Positions 1 to 11,362 are shown, counted from the first letter of the stretch. The stretch is DNA of 64,000 bases from Macrothele yani (GCA_039090855.1 CM077002.1:86432194-86496193), one strand, 5' to 3'. Notes: a model not told the origin generated them from the sequence alone. A program made the numbers and translations.

Positions 1-84
1 GGTGTTCCAACTCATATACAATGCTGGCTTGACGTTAAAACCTAGTAAATCCAGATAGCGAGGGACGAGATTGTATATCTGGGG

Positions 85-795
85 TTGAAAATCACTCCCC
101 ACGGCTTATTTACGGATAATGAAAAAATTAGGCCTATTGTTGACTTTCCTCGGCCTAAAACAGCAAAAGAACTCTCACGCTTTCTGGGAATGACCGGATG
201 GTATCAGCAGTTCGTCCCCGCTTATGCTACAATCTGTGAGCCATTATATGCTTTAAAACGTAAATACAAGAAGTTTGTTTGGACACCTGAGGCTAACGCT
301 GCTTTTGAAACACTGAAGTCTGCGTTGACTCAGCCTCCTGTGTTGGCTTTCCCGGATCATACTAAGGAATTTGATATTTATACTGACGCATCCGGAGTTG
401 GTCTTGGTTGCGTTTTGTCACAAGCTGGGCATCCAATAGCTTTTGCGTCTCGTACTTTAGCCAAAGCTGAACGCAATTATTCAGCTACGGAACGTGAATG
501 TCTTGCTGTTGTGTATGCTCTTGACAAATTTCAATGTTATCTTAACGAATTGACAGTTAACATAATTACGGATCATTCTGCCCTTCAGTATTTGAATTCT
601 GCTAAGCACCTATCTCAAAGACTTATGAAGTGGGCCCTGAAGTTACAAGAGAGCAATATCAAAATTTCGTATCAGCCAGGTCATAAGAATCAATTACCGG
701 ATGCATTGTCTCGCGTCCCGATTAGTGGGGTCCCCACAGAAACTACTCCTGGATGTCAGCCTTTACTTCTAATAGCTGATATAACATCCAGATAG
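85..795 (+). pseudogene. pol: gypsy pol fragment: RT thumb and RNase H
   Basis: The 236-residue reading encodes the end of the reverse transcriptase and a full retroelement RNase H. Residues about 25-75 are the RT connection (RFLGMTGWYQQFVP). Residues about 90-210 are RNase H: the first acidic residue lies in YTDASGVGLG, followed by ATERECLAVVYAL, ITDHSALQYL, and LPDALSRVP at the end. The domain degrades the RNA strand during reverse transcription. The frame is open upstream to about position 58. A shift there joins it to RT residues (NAGLTLKPSKS) in another frame. It ends in TAG, and the integrase continues in the same frame seven bases later, so this is one pol polyprotein broken by a stop. 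The methionine at 85 is internal and not a true start. Confidence 0.85.
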
Positions 796-801
796 CAGAT
801 A

Positions 802-3138
802 ATGGCAGAATTAATAAATGATCCAGATTTTGGGGATATCTATAATTTTTTGCTTGCGGGTTTGCCCCTACAAAGTGATCCTTCTCTGGCTGGAAGGTCA
901 CAGCATTTTGAAGTCATAGAGGGTCTGCTTTACTATACGAAATCTAGGACTACTAGGGCAGAGTTTCGCCCATGTATTCCGCGAACCCTTAGAATGGCCC
1001 TTTTAAACGAATTTCATGACAAACCTCTTGCAGGCCATTTAGGTATTCGCAAGACCCGTTGTAAATTGCGGGATGTTGCCTATTGGCCTGGCATGTACCA
1101 AAGTGTGCTCGCATACGTTCAATCATGTCACTTGTGTCAGATTAATAATTACCGTAATGTAAGACCGGCCGGTCACTTGAAATCTAGTTCAAGTTCTCAT
1201 GTTTTTGACATTATTTCAATGGATTTATTGGGACCTTATCCTTTATCTGTTAAAAACAAAGCTCGTTACGTGTTAGTATTAACTGATAATTTTTCTAAAT
1301 GGGTTGAAGTTTTTCCCATTAAAGCCGCTACGGCAGAAGTTATTTGTAATGTATTAATTAATGAAGTATTCTCTAGATATGGTGCACCTAATAAAGTAGT
1401 TTCGGATAATGGTCCCCAATTTATTTCTGCCATTTTTGAAAGAATGTGTGCGAGACTACACATTAAGCATAAATTCATTTCCCCATATCATCCCCAGAGT
1501 AATCCTGCGGAACGAGTAAAACGCACGCTAGTGAAAATGATTGCTACATTTGTCATGGATCATCACGAGCGATGGGATGACCATCTTGAGCTTTTTTCGT
1601 TCGCCCTCCGCTCGTCTGTTCACGAATCTACTAAAATTACTCCTGCAGAACTTTTTCTGGGTCGCAAAATTAAAACCCCTTTTGAAAATTTAACGGGGAT
1701 TATCGACGAACTAAACCAGCGACCAACTCCGCAATCAGTACGAATCATGGCAGAAAAAGCTTGTGTTGCAATGCTAGTAGCACAAGCGGCTCAAGCAAGA
1801 TATTATAATACTAGGAGTAGGGAACCAGATCTTGTCGTTGGAGATCTCACTCTCGTGGAAACGCACTTCCAGTCTTCTGTTTCGCATACTTTAGTGAAGA
1901 AATTTGCACCCAGCTACGAAGGTCCATATCGGGTGGCAAATGTGTTTGATAATAACATTGTTCTTGAAAAACCTGACAATCAATTTCAATACGTACACGT
2001 TGCTCGGTGTCGCAAGTATCATGAACGAAATATCGATTTTATAATCAACCCTACTCAACCTTCTGTTCCACAGACTCAAGAGTCTATATCTCACGACCAA
2101 CCTCCAGAAATTTTGGACGAACCAACAAACATTTTTGAAGAATCTCCAGTGATTTTTTCTTCACCCTCCCCTCCTCAAGACGGGTTTCCAAATACGCAAC
2201 CTGATTCTCCCATGAGACGAAGGCTCGAATCAAGTTCTTCAAACACTAGTATCGTTCCCTTACCTCCAACCATTGCCAAGACTATTGCTGCACCATTTCC
2301 TGATAACTCTGCACCAACACAAGCTCCTACTTCCTTGAATACCTCGTCAGAAAGTATTCCTATAGGCAGGAATAAACATCGCCCTGCACGACCACTAAAT
2401 TACAGCAGCGACTCAGAGGGTTCAGATATTTCTGATTTATCAGTTATGAACAAGAATTTGACGATTCCTAAACGTCAAACACCAATTACAAACCGTCCAG
2501 TAACACCAAAAGCTGGTCGAAAACGTAACTTGTCTCCCCAATCTGCTTCGCCGCAACAGCGACGAAGGCAGAGATCCTTGCATCCGCCCGGGTTTCGCCC
2601 CTGGAACCTACGCTCAGGGCAAACAGGGCCGATGCCTGCTGCTACTCTCATGCCACGAGGGCGAAAGCGAAAGCAAACGATGTGGCCTGAGCCACGTCCG
2701 TCCAAAAGACTGCTGGAAGGACACCACGGGCCCCAGCACAAAGGGACTACATATCAAAAGCCTGGGGGAGCCCGTTCCTGTCAGCCGCAGGGATTTCCGG
2801 ACCGCCAGACTTCGGCCGTTCCGGACCGACGGACTTCAGCCGTTCCTGACCGTTCCTGTCAGCCGCAGGGATTTCCGGACCGCCAGACTTCAGCCGTTCC
2901 TGACCGTTCCTATCAGCCGCAGGAATTTCCGGACCGCCAGACTTCAGCCGTTCCTGACCGACGGATTTCAGCCGTTCCTGACCGTTCCTGTCAGCCGCCG
3001 GGATTTCTTGACCGACAGAATACAGATGTTCCAGATCCATTCAAATCCTTGAAACGCTCAACGCCACCTGAATTTACCAGTCCGATTAGGCCTGGAAAAC
3101 GTTATCGTACTAGAGTTTTTTATGCGTCCTCGAGATAA
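802..3138 (+). CDS. pol: gypsy pol fragment: integrase with repeat-rich C-terminus
   Basis: The 778-residue reading is in frame with the RNase H reading, separated only by a TAG. Residues about 70-115 form the H2C2 finger (GHLGIRKT to SCHLCQ). Residues about 135-260 are the DDE integrase core: first Asp in MDLLGPYP, second in SDNGPQF, Glu in NPAERVKRT. This is the gypsy pattern, with the usual second residue of that last motif replaced by Pro. A GPF/chromo-like linker (FAPSYEGPYRVA) follows near residue 370. Residues 420-778 are rich in Pro, Ser and Arg and end in a degenerate repeat (see 2770-3030). The enzyme would insert element cDNA in the nucleus. With RT missing and the upstream stop, it is probably not expressed as a working polyprotein. 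Confidence 0.85.
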   Translation: MAELINDPDFGDIYNFLLAGLPLQSDPSLAGRSQHFEVIEGLLYYTKSRTTRAEFRPCIPRTLRMALLNEFHDKPLAGHLGIRKTRCKLRDVAYWPGMYQSVLAYVQSCHLCQINNYRNVRPAGHLKSSSSSHVFDIISMDLLGPYPLSVKNKARYVLVLTDNFSKWVEVFPIKAATAEVICNVLINEVFSRYGAPNKVVSDNGPQFISAIFERMCARLHIKHKFISPYHPQSNPAERVKRTLVKMIATFVMDHHERWDDHLELFSFALRSSVHESTKITPAELFLGRKIKTPFENLTGIIDELNQRPTPQSVRIMAEKACVAMLVAQAAQARYYNTRSREPDLVVGDLTLVETHFQSSVSHTLVKKFAPSYEGPYRVANVFDNNIVLEKPDNQFQYVHVARCRKYHERNIDFIINPTQPSVPQTQESISHDQPPEILDEPTNIFEESPVIFSSPSPPQDGFPNTQPDSPMRRRLESSSSNTSIVPLPPTIAKTIAAPFPDNSAPTQAPTSLNTSSESIPIGRNKHRPARPLNYSSDSEGSDISDLSVMNKNLTIPKRQTPITNRPVTPKAGRKRNLSPQSASPQQRRRQRSLHPPGFRPWNLRSGQTGPMPAATLMPRGRKRKQTMWPEPRPSKRLLEGHHGPQHKGTTYQKPGGARSCQPQGFPDRQTSAVPDRRTSAVPDRSCQPQGFPDRQTSAVPDRSYQPQEFPDRQTSAVPDRRISAVPDRSCQPPGFLDRQNTDVPDPFKSLKRSTPPEFTSPIRPGKRYRTRVFYASSR
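2770..3030 (+). repeat. coding minisatellite in the gypsy C-terminus
   Basis: A GC-richer tandem array inside the reading frame encodes repeats built from RSCQPQGFPDRQTSAVPD (18 residues) plus an optional RRTSAVPD block (8 residues). About four long units occur, with small changes such as RSYQPQEF and RSCQPPGFLD. All unit lengths are multiples of three, so the frame is kept. Such repeats usually arise by slippage or unequal exchange. I know of no function for them in gypsy integrases. Confidence 0.85.
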
Positions 3139-3684
3139 GTAAGTTCTTGTGGACAGGTTTTTTTCTCCGTTTGTTGTTTTTCCTGCACGACCAGTTGGCG
3201 TGTCAGAATTTCTTTTTTTCGTGTGGGCCTATGCATTCTTTTTTGTGTATATATGTGGTTTTTTTTATATATTTCTTCTATGTCCATCTACTAATCCAAA
3301 TTTTTTTATATATATCTATGTGCTTAGGGGTAAAATAATAAAATTGTTACTGTTAGGCAGCTCCAGGCAATCTTCGCTGCTGATACAGTTGGTGTATTCA
3401 ACGAATAATGAGAACGTAATTTGAAATTAAAAAAGTGATTCCTGCTAGGCAGAATAACAGGAAGGTATGCCGATGCAGGTTTGTTTTGTTCAAGTATATA
3501 AAGTGTTTCACAGACGAATACAGATTTCTTGATTTTTGTCATGCCAAGTTTGAGATTGTACATACTGCTGCCACCAAACAACAAAACAAAAAAGAATTCG
3601 ATAAACGTCAATCAACGAAGTGTAAGACTTACACTCCAAAATTGATAGGTTTTTCGGAAAAAAAAAAAATTAAGGGGGAGATGA
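3139..3684 (+). other. gypsy 3' untranslated region and polypurine tract
   Basis: This is AT-rich, with long T runs and no credible protein. It ends in an A run followed by a purine block (AAGGGGGAGATGA, 3672-3684) directly before the LTR start. That is the expected place for the plus-strand primer of an LTR element. I see no env-like gene. Confidence 0.7.
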
Positions 3685-4110
3685 TGTAACGTATACTCTC
3701 GATTCACTTTCCTTTTGATTTTTACTATCTCTGGTTATTTTATTTTACTATGTAAATTATCTTCTTACTGAACGAGATGTTATTTCTCCCGCTGAATGAG
3801 ATCTGGCAATGAGTGTAAGTCATGACGTGGTGGTAGCCAGTATAAATAGGCGCGTTCAACGATACGTAAAGAGAGCGTTTGTTTATGTGAAAGAGAGCTT
3901 TTTGTTGATGTGCGTAGGGTGAGCTGTTGTTGTACGAAGTGAGCTGTGGTTTATGTGTCAGAAAGCTGTTGTTGTATAAAGAAATCTTCGTTTATGTGAG
4001 AGCCAGAAGTTTCACTAATAAAGAATTTGTTGTAAGTACGTTTTTCTCAGTTCATAGTTTTGTCAGATCTCTGTCTGGCTGTTAGGTTTACTTCATTAGT
4101 TGATTATTAT
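3685..4110 (+). repeat. gypsy 3' LTR (3' end approximate)
   Basis: It opens with TGTAACG right after the polypurine tract. It contains a TATA box (TATAAATA, 3841-3848) and a polyadenylation signal (AATAAA, 4017-4022) about 170 bases further on, the normal U3-R-U5 order. Short repeated phrases around GAGCTGTTGTTGT and GTTTATGTGAAAGAG lie between. The 5' LTR is outside the window, so the 3' boundary cannot be set by comparison. Between 4110 and 4300 the sequence is AT-rich with a short imperfect repeat around CACTACTAGCAG. Confidence 0.6.
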
Positions 4111-4319
4111 TAACAACCAGCATAAGACTTTATTCATCTTAATTACTACTACAACATTACTAGCAGTTAAAAGTTTGTTCATTATTATTACTACACTACT
4201 AGCAGGAAAGTTTATTCATGATAATTAACAAACAACAAGCATTAGAAGAAGCATTAGCTTAGAAGAAGCTGAATTCATTATATAGCTTAGTTAAAAGCTA
4301 TATTCATTATACCCTTGCA

Positions 4320-5400
4320 AGTCATTTCACTTCTTGTATCGTTCCACTAGCTTCTTCATTCCTTGGAAGAAGAAGCTTTTCGGCTGCTCCCGAATCTAGG
4401 TCTATATCGCTTCCTTAACCTCATCATCAGAGATGAACATGTGACTGCGTAGCGCTTCTTTAAGTAGACCGAATACATAATAATCTCATGGCGCTAGATC
4501 AGGGTTGTAAGAGGGATGTGGAAGACGTTCAAACCCTAAATGTTGCGTTGCATCCACCGTTGCTGACGCTACATGGGGACGTGCATTGCCATGGTCCAGT
4601 AAGACTGTTTCTGACAGTATTCCTCTTCTTTTGCTGCGGATTGCAGGTCTCAGTTTCTCTCTAAGCATAGCACCACAGTACGACGCCCTGGTCACTTACT
4701 GTCCGTGTTTCTGAAAATGCACCAGAATAGGACACTTGATGTCTCAAAAGAAGGTCAGTATACTTTTCTTGGGGAGACCTGTCATTTGAATTTCTTCTTT
4801 ACTAGAGAAGACGGATGTTTCCACGGCATGCTTTGTCTGTTGCTTTCCGGTTCACAGTGACGAACCCATGTCTCGTCGCCGGTTACAGTCTGCTCCAAAA
4901 ACATTCGGATCTTCATAACTTTTCGGGAATGAAGTCGCAACTTGCACGCGCTGTTACTTGTACAGATCGGTTAGCTGTTTGCGTACCCATTTTGTGCAAA
5001 CTTTACGGTACCCCAAGTCATCATACACTATGGTGTGTGCGGATCCATAGTTGATATCCAAATGTTCAGCACCAGCGGACAACGTAATCCGTCGGTCTTC
5101 TCTGATCAAACCATTCGCCCTGTCGATTTGGGCTTGTGTACGCGATGTTGATGGCCGGCCTGATCGAACTTCTTCAGTTAAACTTGTTCTTCCCGCTTTA
5201 AACCTTTCTACCCATTCGTAAACTTTTCGTTGAGTCATGCTGTTTTCACTTCCGTACTGAGCCAGTCTAAATTGGTAAATTGAGGCTGGCTAAACGGTAA
5301 ATTTCAGCAGATTTTACTCCTTCTGTCCAAAGAAATCTCACTACGGTGCGTTGTTCAACACTGGTGCAATCCAGCAGCAGAGCGCCCATGTTTATTTGAC
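4320..5400 (-). pseudogene. mariner transposase, decayed
   Basis: Read on the minus strand, a mariner transposase (about 340 residues in the family) is spread over several frames. The N-terminal helix-turn-helix lies at 5390-5150, with WVERFKAGRTSL and SGRPSTSR as hallmarks. The first Asp is in GDETWVRH near 4875. The second is in LLDHGNARPHVA near 4590, where the usual HDNARPH is altered by an inserted Gly. The third is in YNPDLAP followed by a stop and DYYVFG near 4490. The third acidic residue is Asp, so this is the DD34D (true mariner) class. Stops and frame changes make it non-functional. I could not identify matching terminal repeats, so only the coding part is delimited. Confidence 0.85.
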
Positions 5401-5519
5401 CTTGGCTTCAACTAGACAAAAGGCTGAGCGCTGCGCTGTGTATGTTTGAACTACCCATAAGCCATTGCAAACGTGTTATGTTGTGCCAGCTTCTATCCGC
5501 TTCGGTTACTCGTAATTTT

Positions 5520-6170
5520 CAAATACCCTATAATTTTTTATTTACCTACGAACGTATAAAGACTGAAATGAAATATGGATAGACTAGGAATGAAACAAAA
5601 ACTAAACAGTATAAAAGCTAAATGAAGTGCTTTTACAGGTGTGTTCATGCTAGCCGAAATGTACGAATTAAGAAAAAACCTTCTGTACCTCTCAGTATTG
5701 TACAACATTGTGCTATCGACACTGATACTGACGTATGTGTTTTGGATAAGAATTTTGAACCTTAAGTTTAATTTTACTGTTACACGCTAATAAGTACAGC
5801 AGTATGCGTCTTCGTTTTGTCTATAGCACTGTCATGTAGATTTTCACTGTCAAAATATTTTTAGAACTCCGTAGCTGTTTTTTCTTTAATTGAATTGCTA
5901 GCTCTGTACTAAAATTGTTTTAACGGTGTAAAAGAAATCAACATATAATATACAACCATAAATCAGATTTTATTGAAGTACTGAATTTAAAGTTCAACTT
6001 ATTGTTCTCAACTTATTACAACTTTAGAAGCTCTAGACTATTTCTTAAATTTTCTGATAAAAAATAAGCTTTTTCCTACTTCAAATTTTCGGGGTAAAAT
6101 GTTAAATTTTTATTTATTTTTCACTACTCTTAGTTGAAATATGTACACATTCGGTCAACACGCACAGATA
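5520..6170. other. AT-rich spacer, nothing recognised
   Basis: There is no credible ORF, RNA gene or repeat between the mariner remnant and the TA target of the next element. Confidence 0.5.
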
Positions 6171-6409
6171 TACACTGCCTGACCGAAAAAACCACACCAC
6201 GAAGACGTGAACGCAGCGCCATGCAAATTGCAGAGTGCGTGCACACATACAAGTTATGCAAATGATTGCATTTGCAGGCCAATCGCACGATAAGCACGCG
6301 GGACATAAACGGACAACCATCCCGTGAACCCATCAGTCGAGACGTCGTCACGACCGTGAGAATTGAGTGGTTCTGCTGTAACCGTGTCTGGAGAATGAAC
6401 AAGGAGTGC

Positions 6410-7109
6410 CAATGCCATTAAGACGCCGTCGTACGCGATTTCGTCAAACGGATGAGTTCACGAGAGGCGTCATCGTAGGCCTTCGTACCGCCGGATGATC
6501 CTTGCGTCGTATTGCGTAAGAAACGCAACGTGATGCCATAACTGCCGGTCGCATTTAGAGACAACGGTCCCAGGAAGGATACCACTGGAAGGAAGGCATC
6601 CAAAACGTTGTAGGTGGTTCACTGGAAGGAAGGCATACAACGTCGTAGTGGGACAGGAGCACGGGGGCGGACGTCAGAGGTCACCGATCGTCACATCCGA
6701 CGTCATGCCGTAGCGAACCCACAGGCCACAACGGGCGACATTTTGCGGAGTATACGGAGAGGCTTGGATGCTCCGATATCGACGCAGACAGTGTCGCGCC
6801 GATTGGATGCGTTTGGTTTGCTGTCCAGCCGTCTCTTCCGAAGGCTACAATTAACGGCGAGCAATAGTCGTCACCGTTTGGCGTGGTGTCGCTCCAGAGC
6901 TGCGTAGGGTGCCGAATGAAACAGTGTGATGTTCAGTGACGAATTGCAGTTCTGTCTTACCACGGATGAGCGCCGTGTGACTGTCTGGAGGCGACGTAGC
7001 CAACGGCCAGATTCCTCCGCCATTCTGGAGATCCACACGGCCCGACAACGTGGATTCATGATGTGGGGTGCTATCAGCGCCAACAGCCGCTCACCGCTGG
7101 TACGCATTA
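6410..7109 (+). pseudogene. Tc1-like transposase, N-terminal part (family B copy 1)
   Basis: The DNA-binding region and the first half of the catalytic domain are readable in different frames. A DNA-binding stretch (RHAVANPQATTGDILR) lies at 6680-6750. MFSDELQFCLTTDERRVTVWRR (first catalytic Asp in the SDE motif) is at 6929-6990. MMWGAISANSRSPLVRI continues to about 7108. Frame changes between the blocks and the insertion at 7110 disrupt it. The family B copy at 25.5-27.0 kb supports the assignment. Confidence 0.8.
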
Positions 7110-9263
7110 GGCCCGTTTCACAAAAACGGAATGAATCCGACGAATTTATAAAACCGTCCCGCAGTGCTGTTTTGGTGTGGCTTTCACACGAGCGGTTTTA
7201 TTTTTAGAGCGGAGAAAAAAAACGTTCGCCCGATAGGCGGGAACGAAATGGCTCTGTTTGACCGATAGGTGGTAACCAAATGACTCTTTGTGTGGTCAGC
7301 TTCTAGATTGTGTGTTCGTTCAAATGCAGTATTTGATGTAAGAACTCAATGTATGACATGTTTTAAACTCATGAAAAAATAATGTATTGAATATTACGAG
7401 TACCTGTGTCGATGTACAGTATAATCTACAGTAATTGTAGCAAATGTATGACATAAACCATTTTTTCGGAGCCAATGTTCTATGAAACCGTTTACCGTGT
7501 TGAAAGATACATACACAGAAACACTACGAAATATTTGTAAAGTGCATTAAAACACACACATACACACACACACACACTTTTACAGAGCATTTTGGAGAAC
7601 ACTTGAGGAAAACTATGGAAACACAGAATACCTTAATAACCTTTTAGAAGACGTTTTTGAGAGCCCTTTCACAAGGCTGTGTGATCATTTTGAAATAATT
7701 AACTCTCCTTATATGTGAAACTTTAAATTCCAGGCAACTATTGGTGTGAATTATTTATCAGGTGTGAATTTCTTTTTATGCGAGCTGTTATTTCTCCATG
7801 TAACAACGGATTTCGAAAGAAACCTTAATTCACACATAAAATGATTAAATTTGTTGTTCTGGATGAGGATGGGTTTTTTTAATTATTTACTACATTCTCT
7901 TAGTTTGTTTAACTGTTGAAAGACACAGCATGGTCATAGGTTTTTCGTTACTTTATTCTGGAAGCCTTCAGACATTTTTTTCATTTAACGCACAGAGTTA
8001 ACCTGTTTGTGAAATTTGACTTCTTTCTTGAAAGACAACTCCTATAACTCTGAAGTTCCGACAGTCAGTATACCATTGGCGTTTCTACATTTATTTCTGT
8101 GCATTACTAACATTTTTTTCTACATTTACTATCGTACGTTTCTACATTTTATTTTCGGCACTGCTTTTTGCTTAAAATACTGTTTTGCATAGTTACCACA
8201 TTTTGAAGTCATTCACTCCTATACAAAAAATGGCAAAATTTGACAATTAACTTCTGCAGCACTGTAAAACATTACAATGTTTGTAGCAAATTGCTGGCAT
8301 CATACCTACACTTGAAATATGGTGATTATGCGCGAACTATGAGAAAACAATTATACTAAACTTGAAATTAAAATAAAATGCAGAAAACGCTGTTATTTCC
8401 ATGAACGAACAAGATTTCCAAACATTGTGAGTTTATGCATTATACCTAACCTAGAATAATTTTCTCCGTTGATAAATAAATGATCTGAGTGAATGGCAGG
8501 TGCAAGTGCAAGGTATATATTTTTTTCTTTCATTACAGTGTGTGAGTGGAGGCCCCCACCGAGCTGGAGGACCAGGACTTTAGCCCCAAAGCCTCTGATA
8601 GGGACAGGGAAAGCCATACTCATATATTATTGTTGTGAAATATCTCTGCACATAGACAAGTACATTCGGAATTCGCTTACCGATGATGTTCCTTTCATAT
8701 TCATTGAAACTGTCGAACTCGTTGTACAGGATTCTGCAAATATCATTCCAAGCATCCTATCCCTGTAATCTTCCGACGATGTATCCTAAACTTGTGGGCA
8801 CTTTTCCACTTCCAAAATAAATAATAAAATATCAACATTAATAGCAGACATGATCGACAGAGGTTATAGCGCAAACTATACTAAAAAATCAGAGTGTTTC
8901 TGTTGAAAACCAACAAAGCACACAAGCCCAAAGCCATTGACAATCGAACCCGCCTGGCAGCAACGCTTTCGGCCTCTCCCCTCTGACAAGAGTGATTGTT
9001 TTATTGCCTAAGCGGGGAATCCGTTCCCCGATTGTGTGGACGTCTTGCCTTACATCTATGTTTCTCCAAATTTGGACGGTATCGCAGTCGGCCGGTTTGT
9101 AGCGAGCCCCGTGGGAGCTCAACGGCTGCCGGATCGGAGTTTCTACCGATTCTGCTCGTCTGAAAGTCTCGGTATAACTCTGTATCTGGCTTCAAAAGAA
9201 GCGGTTGGACAGCTGAATAATTTATTGTTTCTGCGGGGAAAACCCGGTTGTGTGAAACAGGCC
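7110..9263. mobile_element. TIR-bounded DNA transposon of unknown superfamily, inside Tc1-B
   Basis: The segment absent from the family B relative starts GGCCCGTTTCACA and ends with the complement of GGCCTGTTTCACA. An imperfect CCGG/AAAC similarity continues inside for some 20 bases. TTA lies left of the element and TTTTA right of it, which suggests a 3-bp duplication with two extra T. That would fit a PIF/Harbinger-like rule, but the superfamily is a guess. Internally it is AT-rich, with a CA microsatellite near 7555-7578, a small repeat around CCGATAGGYGG (7229-7275), and no recognisable transposase. It is probably non-autonomous. Confidence 0.65.
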
Positions 9264-9640
9264 TTTTAAGGGCGCATTGACGGCACGCCGCTATGTTGAC
9301 GAGGTGCTGCGGCCCGTGGCACTACCGTATCTGCAGGGCATCCCAAACGTCATTTTTCAACGGATAACGCCATTTTTTAACAGGATAACGCCAGTGCTTT
9401 ACACGGTGTGCGGATGCTTCCGTGACCAGCCCGATCCCCCGACATCTCGGCCATCGAGCATCTGTGGAATACGATTTAACGTCGATTGAGTACCCTCCCA
9501 CCCCTCAAAATGAAGATGAACTGTGGACTCGGAGGTCTACGATACCCTAAGACTATATTCGGACTCTCATTGCCTCGATGCCACGCCCAATTCAACGCTG
9601 TATCACCCAGAATGTGGGCTACACACCTTACTGATCATCC
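9264..9640 (+). pseudogene. Tc1-like transposase, C-terminal part (family B copy 1)
   Basis: This resumes the transposase broken at 7109. RRYVDEVLRPVALPYLQGIPNVIFQ is readable from about 9280, followed by the region of the second catalytic Asp and a degraded proline/aspartate block ahead of the terminal Glu (9430-9470). Copy 2 on the minus strand has the same order. Small deletions relative to copy 2 destroy the frame. Confidence 0.75.
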
Positions 9641-9949
9641 TGTATATTCGGTCACTGGAGCCTAGTTTGTATGTGATTATTAAATAATTTGTTCAGGACC
9701 TACTTGGCTATCTGTGTGTGCAGTTTGGTCTGTTTTCGAGAATTCCTTCATGGTGTGGCATTTTCTCTGTCAAGCAGTATATTTATATACATACATGAGC
9801 TTTTCATCGTTTCATGCTTTTAATCGCAAGGAGAATTTCTGCCGGAAGTCCCTTCAGTACTTTTGGTACAGGTTGCCAATGCAGTTAAGAACATGAAACG
9901 GGGAATAACTCCAAGAAAATATGGAATTACCATGGACATTGCATAAGGA

Positions 9950-11362
9950 GCCACTGGAGAAACAGAAACACCCACCCAAATTTTCATTTGATGCTTCAAT
10001 GAAGGAAAGATGCCTGATAATTGGAACGCTATTGTGATCTTGCTACATAAGGAAGGGGACGTTTAGGACCTCAGCAACATCAATTTCATATAAGTTGTTT
10101 TCGAAATCTTCAGTAAGGTACTGTTGCATCAATTGAAGGAAACACTGGAATTGATGACTTAATCAAGTATACAAGATGGCTTCAGGAGTGCTACAGCATT
10201 ATAGATCATGTTCATGTACTGAGAGAACTAACTGTAAGAACAAATGAATATGAACTCCCATTACGTATGGCTTTTATTGATTATGAAAAGGCTTTTCATT
10301 CCGTGAAACCATCAGCAGGTTTAGTTGTCTTTGAAATCCTGCAGTACTGAAGATGCGCACATCAATGTTATCAAAAACATCTATGAAAATACAAGAGCAA
10401 AGATTCGACTGTTCGAGGACACAGCACGTACAAAAATTGTAAAGGACGTGAGACAATGTGACATCGTACCTTCCAAACTTTTAAAGCCACACTGCAAAAT
10501 GTCTTTCAATCTCTGCATGAACTAGGAAGACAAAACGATAAAGATTAATGAAAATTATTTAACCATTTTTATTTTGCTGGTGGAGATCATTTTTGCTAGT
10601 ACCCCCTCAGAGCTAGAGTTCATGATCTAGGAACTTGCTGACAAAGGCAAAGAAGTGAGTTTAAAAATGAACTTACAAAAGACAAAAATTGAGGTAAAAT
10701 GCTTTTACAAAAACTGAAGATTTGGAAGTTGATGGGGCAAATATATAAGTAACCGACGCCTATGGCTACCTTGAACAACAGATACCAAGCGAGAACTACG
10801 TAGAAGAAGAAATAAATAGGAGTATAAAACTCGGTTGGAGGGCATTTGGAAGAACCAGTACAACTTTCAAGCGCAATTTACCATTTACCATTAAGTCTTA
10901 AAAGAAAAATGTTTAATAAATGTATACTTTCAGTTCTTACCTATGGATCAGCGACATGGACAGTAACGGAAAATAACACATAGGGGATGCATACAACTCA
11001 AAGAAGCAAGCTTAGTGTAATCAGGAAAGGTTGGAAGAGGAGCACATGGATTAGACGAATGACAAGAGTTGATGACATCATGATCAAAGTGAAGACCCTC
11101 AAGTGGTAATGGGCTGACCGTATTGCTATATGAACTGACTGACCATCGTTGAACAACAGAAGTATTTGATTGGATACCAAGAGGTAGGCAAAGACCTAGA
11201 AAAAGACCGCATGGGTGATGGGTGGATGAAATGTAAAAACAAACTGGAGTGATTTGGAAAAAAATAGGCTCAAGACAGAAAGTTGTGGAAGAGACTTAAG
11301 GAGGCCTTCATCCAGTAGTGGATTGATAATATACGGTGGTGGTGATGATGATGATGATGATA
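9950..11362 (+). pseudogene. LINE reverse transcriptase fragment with GAT tail
   Basis: A decayed non-LTR retrotransposon RT is readable in scattered frames. Blocks seen are DNWNAIVILLHKEGD (10015-10060), MAFIDYEKAFHSV (motif A, 10268-10308), NVIKNIYENTRAKIRLFED (10365-10420), a corrupted VRQCDIVPSKL (motif B, 10449-10480), and the YADD region near 10575 without its Asp pair. The distal block SVLTYGSATWTV follows near 10930. The copy ends ERDLRRPSSSSG-like and runs straight into a GAT trinucleotide tail (11343-11362). The microsatellite tail and protein order resemble RTE-type LINEs; clade is inference. It is 5' truncated. Confidence 0.75.

Larger units (their letters stand above)
1..4110 (+). 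mobile_element. Ty3/gypsy LTR retrotransposon, 3' portion
   Basis: This is the downstream part of a gypsy-type element that runs off the left edge. The order seen is end of reverse transcriptase, RNase H, H2C2 zinc finger and DDE integrase, a long proline- and repeat-rich C-terminus, a polypurine tract, and a 3' LTR opening with TGTAACG. Order RT, RNase H, integrase separates gypsy from copia, where integrase precedes RT. A frame change near 55-60 and an in-frame TAG at 793-795 show decay. The 5' LTR, gag, protease and most of RT lie outside the window. The exact 3' LTR end was not resolved. Confidence 0.9.
6173..9779 (+). mobile_element. Tc1-like element, family B copy 1, split by a later insertion
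   Basis: The left end begins CACTGCCTGACCGAAAAA after TA (6171-6172). The right end reads as the complement of an equivalent terminus, stops near 9779 and is followed by TA. Family B copy 2 (25551-27010) shows the intact layout, about 1.46 kb. Comparing the two, copy 1 is homologous over 6173-7109 and again over 9264-9779. The 2.15 kb between is foreign (see 7110-9263). The transposase is broken, so copy 1 is inactive. Confidence 0.85.

Noticed and set aside
3147..3689. Possible env or accessory genes after gypsy pol
   Set aside because: The readings are short, T-rich, low-complexity and lack signal peptide plus transmembrane organisation.
7551..7580. CA microsatellite as a regulatory element
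   Set aside because: Simple repeat in a non-autonomous element, with no further support.
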